Positions 1-7,966 of a DNA stretch of 26,268 bases are shown here, one piece after another. The DNA comes from a virus. Under the pieces are notes generated by a model, which was given only the letters and a program-made list of their open reading frames with translations, was not told the origin of the DNA and ran no database searches. Numbering within the stretch: position 1 is the first letter of the stretch; every line of letters begins with the position of its first letter. Both the position numbers and the translations under genes were made by a program. The stretch lies in the IMG/VR virus record IMGVR_UViG_3300025132_000247, positions 1 to 26,268 of that record; one strand, 5' to 3'.

Positions 1-1
1 A

Positions 2-877
2 GCAGATATTGGTATTGGTTATCAAGCTCTTCTTTATGGATCAAACTCAACTCCAAATGTAAATACTAACGAAGAAACAGGAAGAGTAGCTATCGGATAT
101 AAAGCATTAGCAGGAGGCTCAGGAACTGCTGTGCAAGGGGTTGGAAACGTAGCTTTAGGAGGTCATGCAGGAGAGTTTAATGCGACATCAGTGGTTGGTG
201 GTGCTGTTTACGTTGGTCATTATGCTGGTAATAATACCAATGGTATAACAACAACTGGATTTGGTCAAGTAGCAATAGGTAAAAATGCAATGAAGTTTAC
301 TGTAACAAGTCAGTCTATTGCAATAGGTTATCTTGCAATGGAAGATGCTGCTTCGCCAACAATAGGTGGTAATTCTCATGTTGCTATTGGTAAAGGCGCA
401 ATGCGTACTGCAACAGTAACTGGTAACAATAATATAGCTATTGGAACGGACGCAAATTCCAGCACTGCAAATGTTGTGTCGGATGTTATTGCATTAGGGT
501 ATCAATCAAAAGCTAAAGGTATGTGTACTATAGCTATAGGTTGTCAAGCTTCTGCTGGAGATAACGCTTCAAGCACAGATAGTATAGCTATTGGTAACGA
601 TGCTAACACAGCAGGAACTAAATCAATTTCTATAGGACGTAATGCTTCAACAACAGGAGCACAGTCAATAGCTATAGGTGATAACGCACAAGTTATTGAT
701 AATTACAGTGTTGCAATTGGAGCGGGCGCATCAACTAACGCAGCAAATCAACTTGCTTTTGGTACAGCAACGAACAACTTAGGTTCTATTGCAACACAAA
801 CTATAACTCCAAACAAAACTTGGGAGGTAAGAATAAATGGGGTCAACTACTTAATACCAATAGTAGCTGCGCCATAA
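2..877 (+). CDS. Phage fibre / receptor-binding protein with YadA-type head repeats (5' partial)
   Basis: The reading frame is open from the first bases of the window, so the true start lies upstream; the GTG at 131 is only an internal codon. The visible 291 residues are a run of degenerate repeats of the form S-I-A-I-G-x-x-A. From 527 onward repeats begin at 527, 581, 623, 665 and 707, so the last three intervals are exactly 42 bases, the 14-residue period of the YadA/trimeric-autotransporter left-handed beta-roll head. The protein ends with a short non-repeat tail, TWEVRINGVNYLIPI, followed by VAAP. That tail resembles C-terminal tips of other phage fibres and may help trimerisation. No membrane anchor follows, which argues for a virion fibre and not a bacterial adhesin. 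It probably forms a trimeric fibre that contacts the host surface. The repeat fold is well supported; the receptor role is inferred from position beside virion genes. Confidence 0.8.
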   Translation, partial: ADIGIGYQALLYGSNSTPNVNTNEETGRVAIGYKALAGGSGTAVQGVGNVALGGHAGEFNATSVVGGAVYVGHYAGNNTNGITTTGFGQVAIGKNAMKFTVTSQSIAIGYLAMEDAASPTIGGNSHVAIGKGAMRTATVTGNNNIAIGTDANSSTANVVSDVIALGYQSKAKGMCTIAIGCQASAGDNASSTDSIAIGNDANTAGTKSISIGRNASTTGAQSIAIGDNAQVIDNYSVAIGAGASTNAANQLAFGTATNNLGSIATQTITPNKTWEVRINGVNYLIPIVAAP

Positions 878-892
878 ATTAAATTAAATTGA

Positions 893-1027
893 ATGAGAGT
901 AGAATTAAATGAAGAGTCTATTAAACATATAAACCGCTTATTACAATCACTACCAATTAGTACACTATCTATAGTAGAGGAAATTACAGCGGAGATAAAC
1001 AAAGGTTTAGTAGAAGATAAAAAATAA
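893..1027 (+). CDS. Small hypothetical protein (44 aa)
   Basis: A 44-codon frame begins at ATG 893 behind an A/T-rich leader with no Shine-Dalgarno site and ends at TAA 1025-1027. It fills the gap between the fibre gene and the next gene, whose ATG lies 6 bases downstream. The product begins MRVELNEESIKHINRLL and is charged and probably helical throughout, with no cysteine, membrane segment or recognised motif. Its placement in a tightly packed block and the absence of another frame there support it as a real gene. Its function is unknown. It is short enough that chance cannot be excluded. Confidence 0.6.
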   Translation: MRVELNEESIKHINRLLQSLPISTLSIVEEITAEINKGLVEDKK

Positions 1028-1033
1028 AATAAA
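1021..1033 (+). promoter_or_regulatory. A-rich translation-initiation leader
   Basis: The 13 bases directly before the ATG at 1034 read AAAATAAAATAAA. They match the leader at 6805-6817 in 12 of 13 positions and that at 9486-9498 in about 10. There is no purine-rich Shine-Dalgarno core. A-rich bases just upstream of the start codon are the usual ribosome-recruitment signal in Bacteroidota. The leader overlaps the stop codon of the preceding small gene. Confidence 0.55.
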
Positions 1034-1258
1034 ATGGATATAAGAAAGATTTCCATTGGTTCTGATTATAAATCAGGTTCAATGCACTATATAGTTGGCC
1101 AGCCCGTTCTGGGAGGAGAATACAAAATACACTTAATACAAGCAAAAGAAGATAGTCAGTCTTATAAATTATGGGTAATTAAAAACGAAGAACTATTTGT
1201 TTGGAAAGAGTTTTTATACACACTACCTATAACCTTAGAGTATAATATAAATTTTTAA
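1034..1258 (+). CDS. Conserved-looking hypothetical protein (74 aa)
   Basis: This frame encodes a small, beta-rich-looking protein beginning MDIRKISIGSDYKSGSMHYI and ending in ITLEYNINF. The central stretch HYIVGQPVLGGEYKIHLI is the most distinctive part. I recall similar short proteins in marine Bacteroidota phages but cannot name a family. Its TAA shares one base with the ATG of the next gene (TAATG), which suggests translational coupling with the GroES-like protein. No signal peptide, membrane helix or catalytic motif is visible. The role is unknown; membership of the packaging block is the only clue. Confidence 0.65.
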   Translation: MDIRKISIGSDYKSGSMHYIVGQPVLGGEYKIHLIQAKEDSQSYKLWVIKNEELFVWKEFLYTLPITLEYNINF

Positions 1259-1827
1259 TGAGGTCTATATATTCTTTTATTGTTGAGCCAGTTAACAATA
1301 GCAGGTATAACAATACAAAAAAATTAGGTAATGTAGAGTTGGTAACAAGTGTATCTGAAGAAGACCATGTATCTTCAAACAGATTAGCTGTCGTAAAAGA
1401 ATTGCCTCTAAATTACACAGGAGAAGTAAATACAGGAGATACGTTGTTAGTTCATCATAATGTATTTAAGTTTTATAATGACATGAAAGGTAAAAGAAAA
1501 AGCGGTAAAAGTTATTTCAAAGAAAATTTATTTTTTATAGATGAAGATCAGTTTTTTATGTATAAAACCAACGATACCTGGAAGGCTCATGGAAAATATT
1601 GTTTTGTAAAACCAATACCTACAGAAGATTCTTTAATTTTAAAAAACACAAAATACGAGCCTTTACAAGGAATTATAAAGTATAATAATGAACAACTAAA
1701 AAAACTTGGAGTAAATATAGGTGATAGAGTAATTTTTACGCCAAATAGTGAATATGAATTTGAAGTAGAAGGTGAGTTACTTTATCGTATGTTTACAAAC
1801 AATATAACAACAATATTAAATGAATAA
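1258..1827 (+). CDS. Tandem GroES-like co-chaperonin
   Basis: The 189-residue product reads as two GroES/Cpn10-type beta barrels. The C-terminal half has an FVKPI strand at about 116-120, a spacer, and then VNIGDRVIF (152-160), EGELLYRM (171-178) and a final ITTILNE. This is the order of the GroES pattern VxVGDxVIF...EEVLIM...ILAI. The N-terminal half shows the same plan in looser form: FIVEPV near residue 7, TGEVNTGDTLLVHHNVFKFY (54-73) and a later FFIDEDQFFMY. Family knowledge says such proteins cap a host GroEL-type chaperonin, as T4 gp31 does, to fold phage proteins such as the capsid protein. The gene overlaps its upstream neighbour by one base and the downstream gene by eight. The fold call is fairly strong; the chaperonin partner is inferred, and no GroEL is present here. 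Confidence 0.7.
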   Translation: MRSIYSFIVEPVNNSRYNNTKKLGNVELVTSVSEEDHVSSNRLAVVKELPLNYTGEVNTGDTLLVHHNVFKFYNDMKGKRKSGKSYFKENLFFIDEDQFFMYKTNDTWKAHGKYCFVKPIPTEDSLILKNTKYEPLQGIIKYNNEQLKKLGVNIGDRVIFTPNSEYEFEVEGELLYRMFTNNITTILNE

Positions 1828-2098
1828 TAAAGAGCTTAAATTACAAATAATAGAGGCAGGTGAAAAAGCTGTAAAGCAATTAGTTAAGGTAGCTAAAGAA
1901 GAGATAATAAAGTATGATAAAGATGATGAGTTAGCTGCTGATAGATTAAAAAACGCAGCGGCAACTAAAAAGCTGTGCATTATGGATGCATTTGAAATAG
2001 TAAAAAGAATTGAAGAAGAAAGAAATTTATTAGAAGGAAAAGTTATAGAGTCTAAAAACAATACACCAAAAGGATTTGCAGAGTCACGATCAAAATAA
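1820..2098 (+). CDS. Small helical protein upstream of large terminase; candidate small terminase subunit
   Basis: The 92-residue product is highly charged and predicted to be almost entirely helical. It has a central stretch ADRLKNAAATKKLCIMDAFE (about 48-67), then an acidic helix rich in Glu and a basic, flexible tail. It begins inside the end of the GroES-like gene (8-base overlap) and its own last 23 bases overlap the start of the large terminase gene. In many tailed phages the gene directly before the large terminase encodes the small, DNA-recognising subunit, and the size and helical content fit. No helix-turn-helix is clear by eye, so the small-terminase role is a positional inference only. 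Confidence 0.5.
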   Translation: MNNKELKLQIIEAGEKAVKQLVKVAKEEIIKYDKDDELAADRLKNAAATKKLCIMDAFEIVKRIEEERNLLEGKVIESKNNTPKGFAESRSK

Positions 2099-4322
2099 AT
2101 TATATAGGCTTTTACCTAATTTTGTTCCTTCAGGAATTATTAAAAGAAAAAATAAGGCAAAAACATGGGAATATGGATATAACGAAAAGTACGATATAGT
2201 TGTTATATCAAAAGACGGAACTATAGGAGATGTTTATGAAATAAGCGGTGTTAGAATAGCTTTACCTGCTACTCCAAAGATACTATACAATTCCAGAGAA
2301 AAACAAAAAGACCAGTGTTGGAATCCCACATTATTACCTAAGCCATTAAAAAGAATACAGTCAATATTTCAATGGCATAACACTCCATCAGATTTTAAAA
2401 ACGAATGGGTAGATTATATTGAAAAAGAATTTGATAAAAGAGAAGAAGGACTGTGGTTTATGAATAACGGTATACCTACATATATAACAGGAACTCATTA
2501 TATGTATTTACAATGGACAAAAATAGATGTAGGTAATCCAGACTTTAGAGAAGCTAATAGAATATTTTATATATTTTGGGAAGCGTGTAAGGCAGATAAA
2601 AGAAGTTTTGGTATGTGTTATTTAAAAATTAGACGTTCAGGTTTTTCTTTTATGAGTTCTTGCGAAGGTGTAAATCAAGCTACAATAACAAGAGATGCTC
2701 GTATTGGTATACTTTCTAAAACAGGAGCTGATGCAAAAAAAATGTTTACTGACAAAGTTGTGCCTATATCTAACAACTACCCTTTCTTTTTTAAACCTAT
2801 TCAGGATGGTATGGATAAGCCAAAAACAGAATTAGCATACAGGGTACCAGCATCTAAGATTACTAAAAAAAATATGTACTTAACTGAACAAGATGAGTTA
2901 GAAGGACTTGACACAACTATTGACTGGAAAAACACTTCCGACAACTCATATGATGGTGAAAAGTTACAATACTTATTACATGATGAAAGTGGAAAATGGG
3001 AAAAGCCAGAAAATATTTTAAATAACTGGAGGGTAACTAAAACTTGTTTAAGATTAGGTAGTAAAATTATTGGAAAGTGTATGATGGGTTCTACTTCAAA
3101 TGCTTTAGACAAAGGAGGTGCTAATTTTAAAAAATTGTATGAAGACTCAGACGCAACAAAAAGAAATCAAAATGGACAAACTAAATCTGGGCTATATAGT
3201 TTGTTTATTCCTATGGAATGGAACTTTGAAGGTTATATAGATAAATATGGTATGCCTGTATTAAAAACTCCTGAAAAACCAGTTATAGGTATTGATGGTG
3301 AAGATATTAAAATAGGAGCTATAGATTATTGGGAAAACGAAGTTAGCTCTTTATCTTCTGATGCAGACGCTTTAAATGAATTTTATAGACAGTTTCCAAG
3401 AACAGAGTCTCATGCTTTTAGAGATGAGTCTAAACAATCTTTGTTTAACTTAACAAAAATATATCAACAGATAGATTATAATGATTCGTTAATTTTAGAC
3501 CATCATGTAACACGAGGTTCCTTTTCGTGGTTAAATGGCGTTAAAGATACAACCGTTGTTTTTAGCCCTAATAAAAGTGGTAGATTTTTAGTAACTTGGA
3601 CTCCAGGAGCTGCTTTGCAAAATAGAAAAATATCTAAAGGAGGAAGATGGTATCCAGGAAATGAACATATTGGTTCTTTTGGATGTGACTCTTATGATAT
3701 ATCTGGAGTTGTAGTTGGTAAAGGTTCTAATGGTGCTTTGCATGGAATGACTAAGTTTAATATGGATGATGCGCCAAGTAATGAGTTTTTTTTAGAATAC
3801 ATTGCAAGGCCGCAAACAGCAGAAATATTTTTTGAAGAAGTTTTGATGGCTTGTGTTTTTTATGGTATGCCTATACTGTGTGAAAATAATAAGCCACGTT
3901 TATTATACCATTTTAAAAACAGAGGATATAGAGGTTATTGCATGAATAGACCAGACAAAAGATTTAATAAATTATCAAAAACAGAAAGAGAGTTAGGGGG
4001 TATACCTAATTCATCAGAAGACGTAAAGCAATCACACGCTGCCGCAATAGAATCGTATATTGAAAAACATATAGGTTTAGATTTAGAAGGTACTTTTAGA
4101 GACACAGAGTCTATGGGAACTATGTGTTTTCAGCGAACTTTAATGGACTGGGCAAAGTTTGACATAAACAATAGAACAAAGTTTGACGCATCTATAAGTT
4201 CTGGATTAGCAATAATGGCTAATCAAAAACACCTTTACACACCTACTAAACAAAAATCAAAAATAAGTGTTAACTTTGCAAGATATAACAATAAGAGTTC
4301 TCTAAGTCAATTAATAAGATAA
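2076..4322 (+). CDS. terL: Terminase large subunit (packaging ATPase and nuclease)
   Basis: The 748-residue protein has the two-part plan of a large terminase, which drives DNA into the procapsid and cuts the concatemer. The ATPase part has a P-loop-like segment LKIRRSGFSFMSS at 183-195, a Walker B with catalytic Glu in LLHDESGKW (300-308; D303, E304) and a coupling-type GSTS at 338-341. The nuclease part has GCDSYD at 536-541 as the likely first metal-binding Asp, ENN near 603-605, and a late acidic region near D649 and E659. The P-loop lacks the usual lysine before Ser. The start is TTG at 2076: no in-frame ATG occurs until codon 129, and LYRLLPNF just after the TTG looks like a genuine N-terminus. 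The gene overlaps the upstream gene by 23 bases and abuts the portal gene. Confidence 0.88.
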   Translation: MQSHDQNKLYRLLPNFVPSGIIKRKNKAKTWEYGYNEKYDIVVISKDGTIGDVYEISGVRIALPATPKILYNSREKQKDQCWNPTLLPKPLKRIQSIFQWHNTPSDFKNEWVDYIEKEFDKREEGLWFMNNGIPTYITGTHYMYLQWTKIDVGNPDFREANRIFYIFWEACKADKRSFGMCYLKIRRSGFSFMSSCEGVNQATITRDARIGILSKTGADAKKMFTDKVVPISNNYPFFFKPIQDGMDKPKTELAYRVPASKITKKNMYLTEQDELEGLDTTIDWKNTSDNSYDGEKLQYLLHDESGKWEKPENILNNWRVTKTCLRLGSKIIGKCMMGSTSNALDKGGANFKKLYEDSDATKRNQNGQTKSGLYSLFIPMEWNFEGYIDKYGMPVLKTPEKPVIGIDGEDIKIGAIDYWENEVSSLSSDADALNEFYRQFPRTESHAFRDESKQSLFNLTKIYQQIDYNDSLILDHHVTRGSFSWLNGVKDTTVVFSPNKSGRFLVTWTPGAALQNRKISKGGRWYPGNEHIGSFGCDSYDISGVVVGKGSNGALHGMTKFNMDDAPSNEFFLEYIARPQTAEIFFEEVLMACVFYGMPILCENNKPRLLYHFKNRGYRGYCMNRPDKRFNKLSKTERELGGIPNSSEDVKQSHAAAIESYIEKHIGLDLEGTFRDTESMGTMCFQRTLMDWAKFDINNRTKFDASISSGLAIMANQKHLYTPTKQKSKISVNFARYNNKSSLSQLIR

Positions 4323-6764
4323 ATGAAGGGAGTAACAATAGACATTAAATCTGCCGCATTTCCAGATCAATTTGTATCTGACGCAAAAAAGGCAACAAAG
4401 GAATACGGATTACAGATAGGACAAGCGATACAATACGAGTGGTTTAGAAAAGGAGCGGGTTATAACTCGTGCCGATTTTATGACCAATGGTTAGAATTTA
4501 ATCGTTTAAGATTGTACGCCAGAGGAGAACAATCCATAGCAAAATATAAAAATGAATTAGCGGTAGATGGAGATTTAAGCTACTTAAATTTAGACTGGAC
4601 TCCAGTTCCTGTTATACCTAAATTTGTTGATATAGTTGTAAACGGTATGAGCGACAGATTATTTACTGTTCAAACATATGCACAAGACGCTATGTCTTCA
4701 GAAAAAAGAGGGGAGTTTCAGCAAATGGTAGAAACTAATGTTATAGCAAAACCTTTATTTCAACAAATAGAAAAAGATTTTGACGTAGAAGTTTTTCAAG
4801 TAAATCCTGATGAATTACCAGAATCAGATTTAGAAATGGAGCTTTATATGCAAATGAATTACAAACCAGCAGTAGAAATAGCAAATGAATGTGCTATAAA
4901 TACAATACTGGCTGAAAATCATTATGAGCAAATAAGAAAAAGGTGTGACTTAGATTTGATGACTTTAGGTATTGGTATGACAAAACATAGCTTTCAATTA
5001 GGGGACGGTGTGAGAGTAGAATATGTAGACCCTGCAAACGTGGTGTATAGTTATACTGAAGACCCTCATTTTAAAGATTGTTTTTATTGGGGTGAAATAA
5101 AAACTATACCTATTGGAGAGGTTTTGAAAATAAACCCTGATTTAACGCAAGATGATTTAGAAGAAATATCAAAATATAGTCAGGCATGGTATCAATATTA
5201 TAATGTTGCAGCTATGTATGAAAACTCAATGTTTTATAGAGACACTTGTACTTTATTATATTTTAATTATAAATCAACAAATAGTTTCGTTTATAAGAAA
5301 AAACAAACAGCAGACGGTAATTATAAGGTAGTTCCAAAAACTGATGAGTTCAATCCACCACAAGAAATGATGGATGAAGGAAATTTTGAAAGAGTAGAAA
5401 AAAGAATTGATGTTTGGTATGAGGGAGTTATGGTAATGGGAACTAACATTATTATAAAGTGGGAGATGGCTAAAAATATGGTAAGGCCACAGTCAGCGAG
5501 CCAACACGCTATGCCTAATTATGTAGCTGTAGCCCCACGAATGTATAAAGGAAATATAGAGTCTTTAGTAAGACGTATGATACCATTTACTGATTTAATT
5601 CAAATGACTCACATGAAGTTACAACAAGTAATTCAAAAGGTTGTTCCAGATGGAGTGTTTATAGATGCAGACGGATTAAACGAAGTGGATTTAGGAACAG
5701 GAAATTCGTATGACCCATCTGATGCTTTGAGATTATATTTTCAAACAGGTAGTGTTGTAGGAAGAAGCTATACCCAAGACGGTGAATTTAACAACGCAAG
5801 AGTTCCTATTCAACAACTAACAACAAATAGCGGAGGAAACAAAATGCAAATGTTAATTGGTAATTACAATCATTATCTAAATATGATAAGACAAGTTACC
5901 GGATTAAATGAAGCAAGAGATGGTAGCACACCTGATCCAAATTCTTTAGTTGGAGTTCAAAAATTAGCTGCATTAAATTCTAATACTGCTACTCGTCATA
6001 TTTTAGACGGTAGTTTATATTTAACACAAACATTAGCAGAGGCGTTATCTATAAGAACAGCAGATGTTTTAGAATATTCGGACTTTGCAGATGAGTTTGC
6101 TATGCAAATAGGAAAATACAATATTGGGTTATTAGATGATATTAAAAATTTATATCTGTATGATTTTGGAATATTTGTAGAGGTAGCTCCGGATGAAGAA
6201 GAAAAAGCCAGGTTAGAAGCTAACATACAAATGGCATTATCTAAAGGCGGTATAGACTTAGAAGACGCTATTGATATTAGAGAAATTAAAAATATCAAAA
6301 TGGCAAATCAACTCTTGAAAGTTAAAAGAAAACAAAAGCAAAGGCAAGATATGGAGCGTAAAGCTCAGGAAATGCAAATGCAGCAGCAAAATAATATGCA
6401 GGCTCAGCAAGCAGCAGCACAAATAGCTATTGCTAAAATTCAAGCAGAAGGTCAAAGTAAAATGCAGGTAAAACAAGCTGAGATTGGTTTTGAAATTGAA
6501 AAAATGAAAAACGAAGCTGCATTAAAAGAACAACTGATGAATACTGAATTTCAGTTTGCAGTTCAGTTAAAAGGAGCGGAAGAGGCTCAAATAAATAAAA
6601 GAGAGCAAAATAGAGAGGCGGCAAAAAACAAAAGAATTAGCCAGCAGTCTTCAGAGCAATCAAGATTAATTGACCAGCGTAAAAATAATTTACCTCCTAT
6701 AAATTTTGAATCTAATGAAGATAGTTTAGACGGTTTTGATATGGCCGAGTTTAATCCAAGATAG
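4323..6764 (+). CDS. Portal protein
   Basis: This 813-residue protein directly follows the large terminase with no intervening base. The N-terminal third, including AIQYEWFRKG, FNRLRLYARGEQ, LSYLNLDWTPVPVIPKFVDI and VVNGMSDRLF, is the signature I recall for portal proteins of crAss-like and marine Bacteroidota podoviruses. Portals form a dodecameric ring at one capsid vertex, through which DNA enters and leaves and on which terminase and neck proteins dock. The C-terminal part (roughly residues 670-785) is a long Gln/Met/Ala/Lys-rich coiled coil, probably the barrel helices reaching into the capsid, and ends in an acidic tail. The length suits portals with an extended barrel. Function is supported by residue pattern and gene order. 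Confidence 0.88.
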   Translation: MKGVTIDIKSAAFPDQFVSDAKKATKEYGLQIGQAIQYEWFRKGAGYNSCRFYDQWLEFNRLRLYARGEQSIAKYKNELAVDGDLSYLNLDWTPVPVIPKFVDIVVNGMSDRLFTVQTYAQDAMSSEKRGEFQQMVETNVIAKPLFQQIEKDFDVEVFQVNPDELPESDLEMELYMQMNYKPAVEIANECAINTILAENHYEQIRKRCDLDLMTLGIGMTKHSFQLGDGVRVEYVDPANVVYSYTEDPHFKDCFYWGEIKTIPIGEVLKINPDLTQDDLEEISKYSQAWYQYYNVAAMYENSMFYRDTCTLLYFNYKSTNSFVYKKKQTADGNYKVVPKTDEFNPPQEMMDEGNFERVEKRIDVWYEGVMVMGTNIIIKWEMAKNMVRPQSASQHAMPNYVAVAPRMYKGNIESLVRRMIPFTDLIQMTHMKLQQVIQKVVPDGVFIDADGLNEVDLGTGNSYDPSDALRLYFQTGSVVGRSYTQDGEFNNARVPIQQLTTNSGGNKMQMLIGNYNHYLNMIRQVTGLNEARDGSTPDPNSLVGVQKLAALNSNTATRHILDGSLYLTQTLAEALSIRTADVLEYSDFADEFAMQIGKYNIGLLDDIKNLYLYDFGIFVEVAPDEEEKARLEANIQMALSKGGIDLEDAIDIREIKNIKMANQLLKVKRKQKQRQDMERKAQEMQMQQQNNMQAQQAAAQIAIAKIQAEGQSKMQVKQAEIGFEIEKMKNEAALKEQLMNTEFQFAVQLKGAEEAQINKREQNREAAKNKRISQQSSEQSRLIDQRKNNLPPINFESNEDSLDGFDMAEFNPR

Positions 6765-6789
6765 CTAAATCTTGCGGTTAAATAATTAT

Positions 6790-6797
6790 TAACTTTG
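6790..6797 (+). promoter_or_regulatory. Putative Bacteroidota promoter, -7 box TAACTTTG
   Basis: The 53-base gap between portal and scaffold genes carries TAACTTTG, an exact match to the Bacteroidota -7 consensus TAnnTTTG. Transcription would begin a few bases downstream, about 15 bases before the scaffold ATG at 6818. A TTG at 6772-6774 could be the -33 element, but the 15-base spacing is shorter than the usual 17-23. The site would drive the scaffold and capsid genes. Confidence 0.55.
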
Positions 6798-6804
6798 TAA
6801 AAAT

Positions 6805-6817
6805 TAAATAAAATAAA
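6805..6817 (+). promoter_or_regulatory. A-rich translation-initiation leader
   Basis: The 13 bases before the scaffold ATG read TAAATAAAATAAA, nearly identical to the leader at 1021-1033. No Shine-Dalgarno motif is present. Together with the box at 6790 this gives a very short leader of about 15 bases. Confidence 0.5.
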
Positions 6818-7945
6818 ATGGAAATAAAAGTAAAAGAAGTTACTGATGTAACTGAAGAAAAATCAAAAGCTGAAATTGAACAAGAACTTTTAGAGAAGCA
6901 TGAAGAAAAGTTTGAAGATTCAAAACAGCCAGAAACAACAGAAGAAACAACGGAAGCTCCAGTAGCTGAAGAAACAAAAGAAGAAGTAAAAGAAGAAACT
7001 CCATCGTCAGAGTTAAGTGACGAAGACGTTCTTTCATATATTAAAAATAGATATGATAAAGAAATAAATTCAGTTGAAGATTTGTTTGCTCAAAAAGAAG
7101 TAAATGAAGATTTACCTGAAGATGTTTCTGCATATTTAAAGTATAAAAAAGAAACAGGACGTGGTATTGAAGACTTTTATAATTTACAAAGAGACTACGA
7201 TACTATGGACGAAGATTCTTTATTAGCTAACTATTACGGAGCAACCGAAGAAGGTTTAGACGAAATAGATATTCAAGATTTAATGGACGACAAATTTTCA
7301 TATGATGAAGAAATGGATGAGCCAAAACAAATTAAGAAAATTAAGTTAGCTAAAAAAAGAGAACTTGCGAAAGCAAAAAAGTATTTCAATGAACAAAAGG
7401 GTAAATATAAAGTTCCTCTTGAGTCAAGTGGGGGTGGATTATCTGATACGGACAAAGAAGCTTTGAGTGCTTATAAAAGTTACATAGAAGAATCTAAAAC
7501 TGTAAATGAAGCAAACCGTAAAAAGTACGATTGGTTTCTCCAAAAAACTGATGAAGTTTTTAGCAATGAGTTCAAAGGTTTTGAATTTAATGTCGGAGAA
7601 AAAAGTTTTACTTATAAACCAGGAGATGCTGCTGAATTAAAAAGCCGTCAAGCAGACGTAAATAACTTTGTAAGTAAATTTATGGATGAAAACGGAATGA
7701 TTAAAGATGCAAAAGGCTATCACAGGTCTTTAGCTATAGCAATGAATCCTGAAAAATTTGCTCAATTTTTTTACGATCAAGGTGTGGCAAATACCGTAGA
7801 TGATGTTACTAAAAAATCAAAAAACATTAATATGGATATTAGAAATACACAGCAAGGTACAGTAAAGAATGGGTTAAAAATTAGACCGGTTGGTGACACG
7901 AGCAGTGGTAGAGGACTCAAAATTAGAAGTATAAAAAAAGTATAA
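6818..7945 (+). CDS. Scaffold-like capsid assembly protein
   Basis: The 375-residue product lies between portal and major capsid genes, where scaffolding proteins are normally found. Residues 1-70 are a low-complexity, Glu/Lys/Thr-rich disordered region containing EETTEAPVAEETKEEVKEE. Residues 70-190 are acidic and helical, with many Asp/Glu clusters, followed by a basic helix KKIKLAKKRELAKAKKYF. The C-terminal end is basic (GLKIRPVG and then GLKIRSIKKV), as expected of a scaffold tail that touches the capsid protein. No protease motif is visible. Scaffolds direct shell assembly around the portal and then leave. The call rests on position, length and composition, since scaffold sequences diverge widely. 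Confidence 0.65.
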   Translation: MEIKVKEVTDVTEEKSKAEIEQELLEKHEEKFEDSKQPETTEETTEAPVAEETKEEVKEETPSSELSDEDVLSYIKNRYDKEINSVEDLFAQKEVNEDLPEDVSAYLKYKKETGRGIEDFYNLQRDYDTMDEDSLLANYYGATEEGLDEIDIQDLMDDKFSYDEEMDEPKQIKKIKLAKKRELAKAKKYFNEQKGKYKVPLESSGGGLSDTDKEALSAYKSYIEESKTVNEANRKKYDWFLQKTDEVFSNEFKGFEFNVGEKSFTYKPGDAAELKSRQADVNNFVSKFMDENGMIKDAKGYHRSLAIAMNPEKFAQFFYDQGVANTVDDVTKKSKNINMDIRNTQQGTVKNGLKIRPVGDTSSGRGLKIRSIKKV

Positions 7946-7966
7946 ATATTAAAAACAAAATAAATT

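Noticed and set aside
131-877. GTG at 131 as the start of the fibre gene
   Set aside because: The same frame is open and carries the same repeat pattern back to the window edge, so the gene is truncated by the window and not started at 131.
1-877. Bacterial trimeric autotransporter adhesin
   Set aside because: The repeats fit, but no membrane anchor follows and the downstream genes are phage packaging and virion genes.
2801-3112. Minus-strand frame of 103 codons inside the terminase gene
   Set aside because: Opposite a clear terminase coding region, with shadow-type composition and no independent support.
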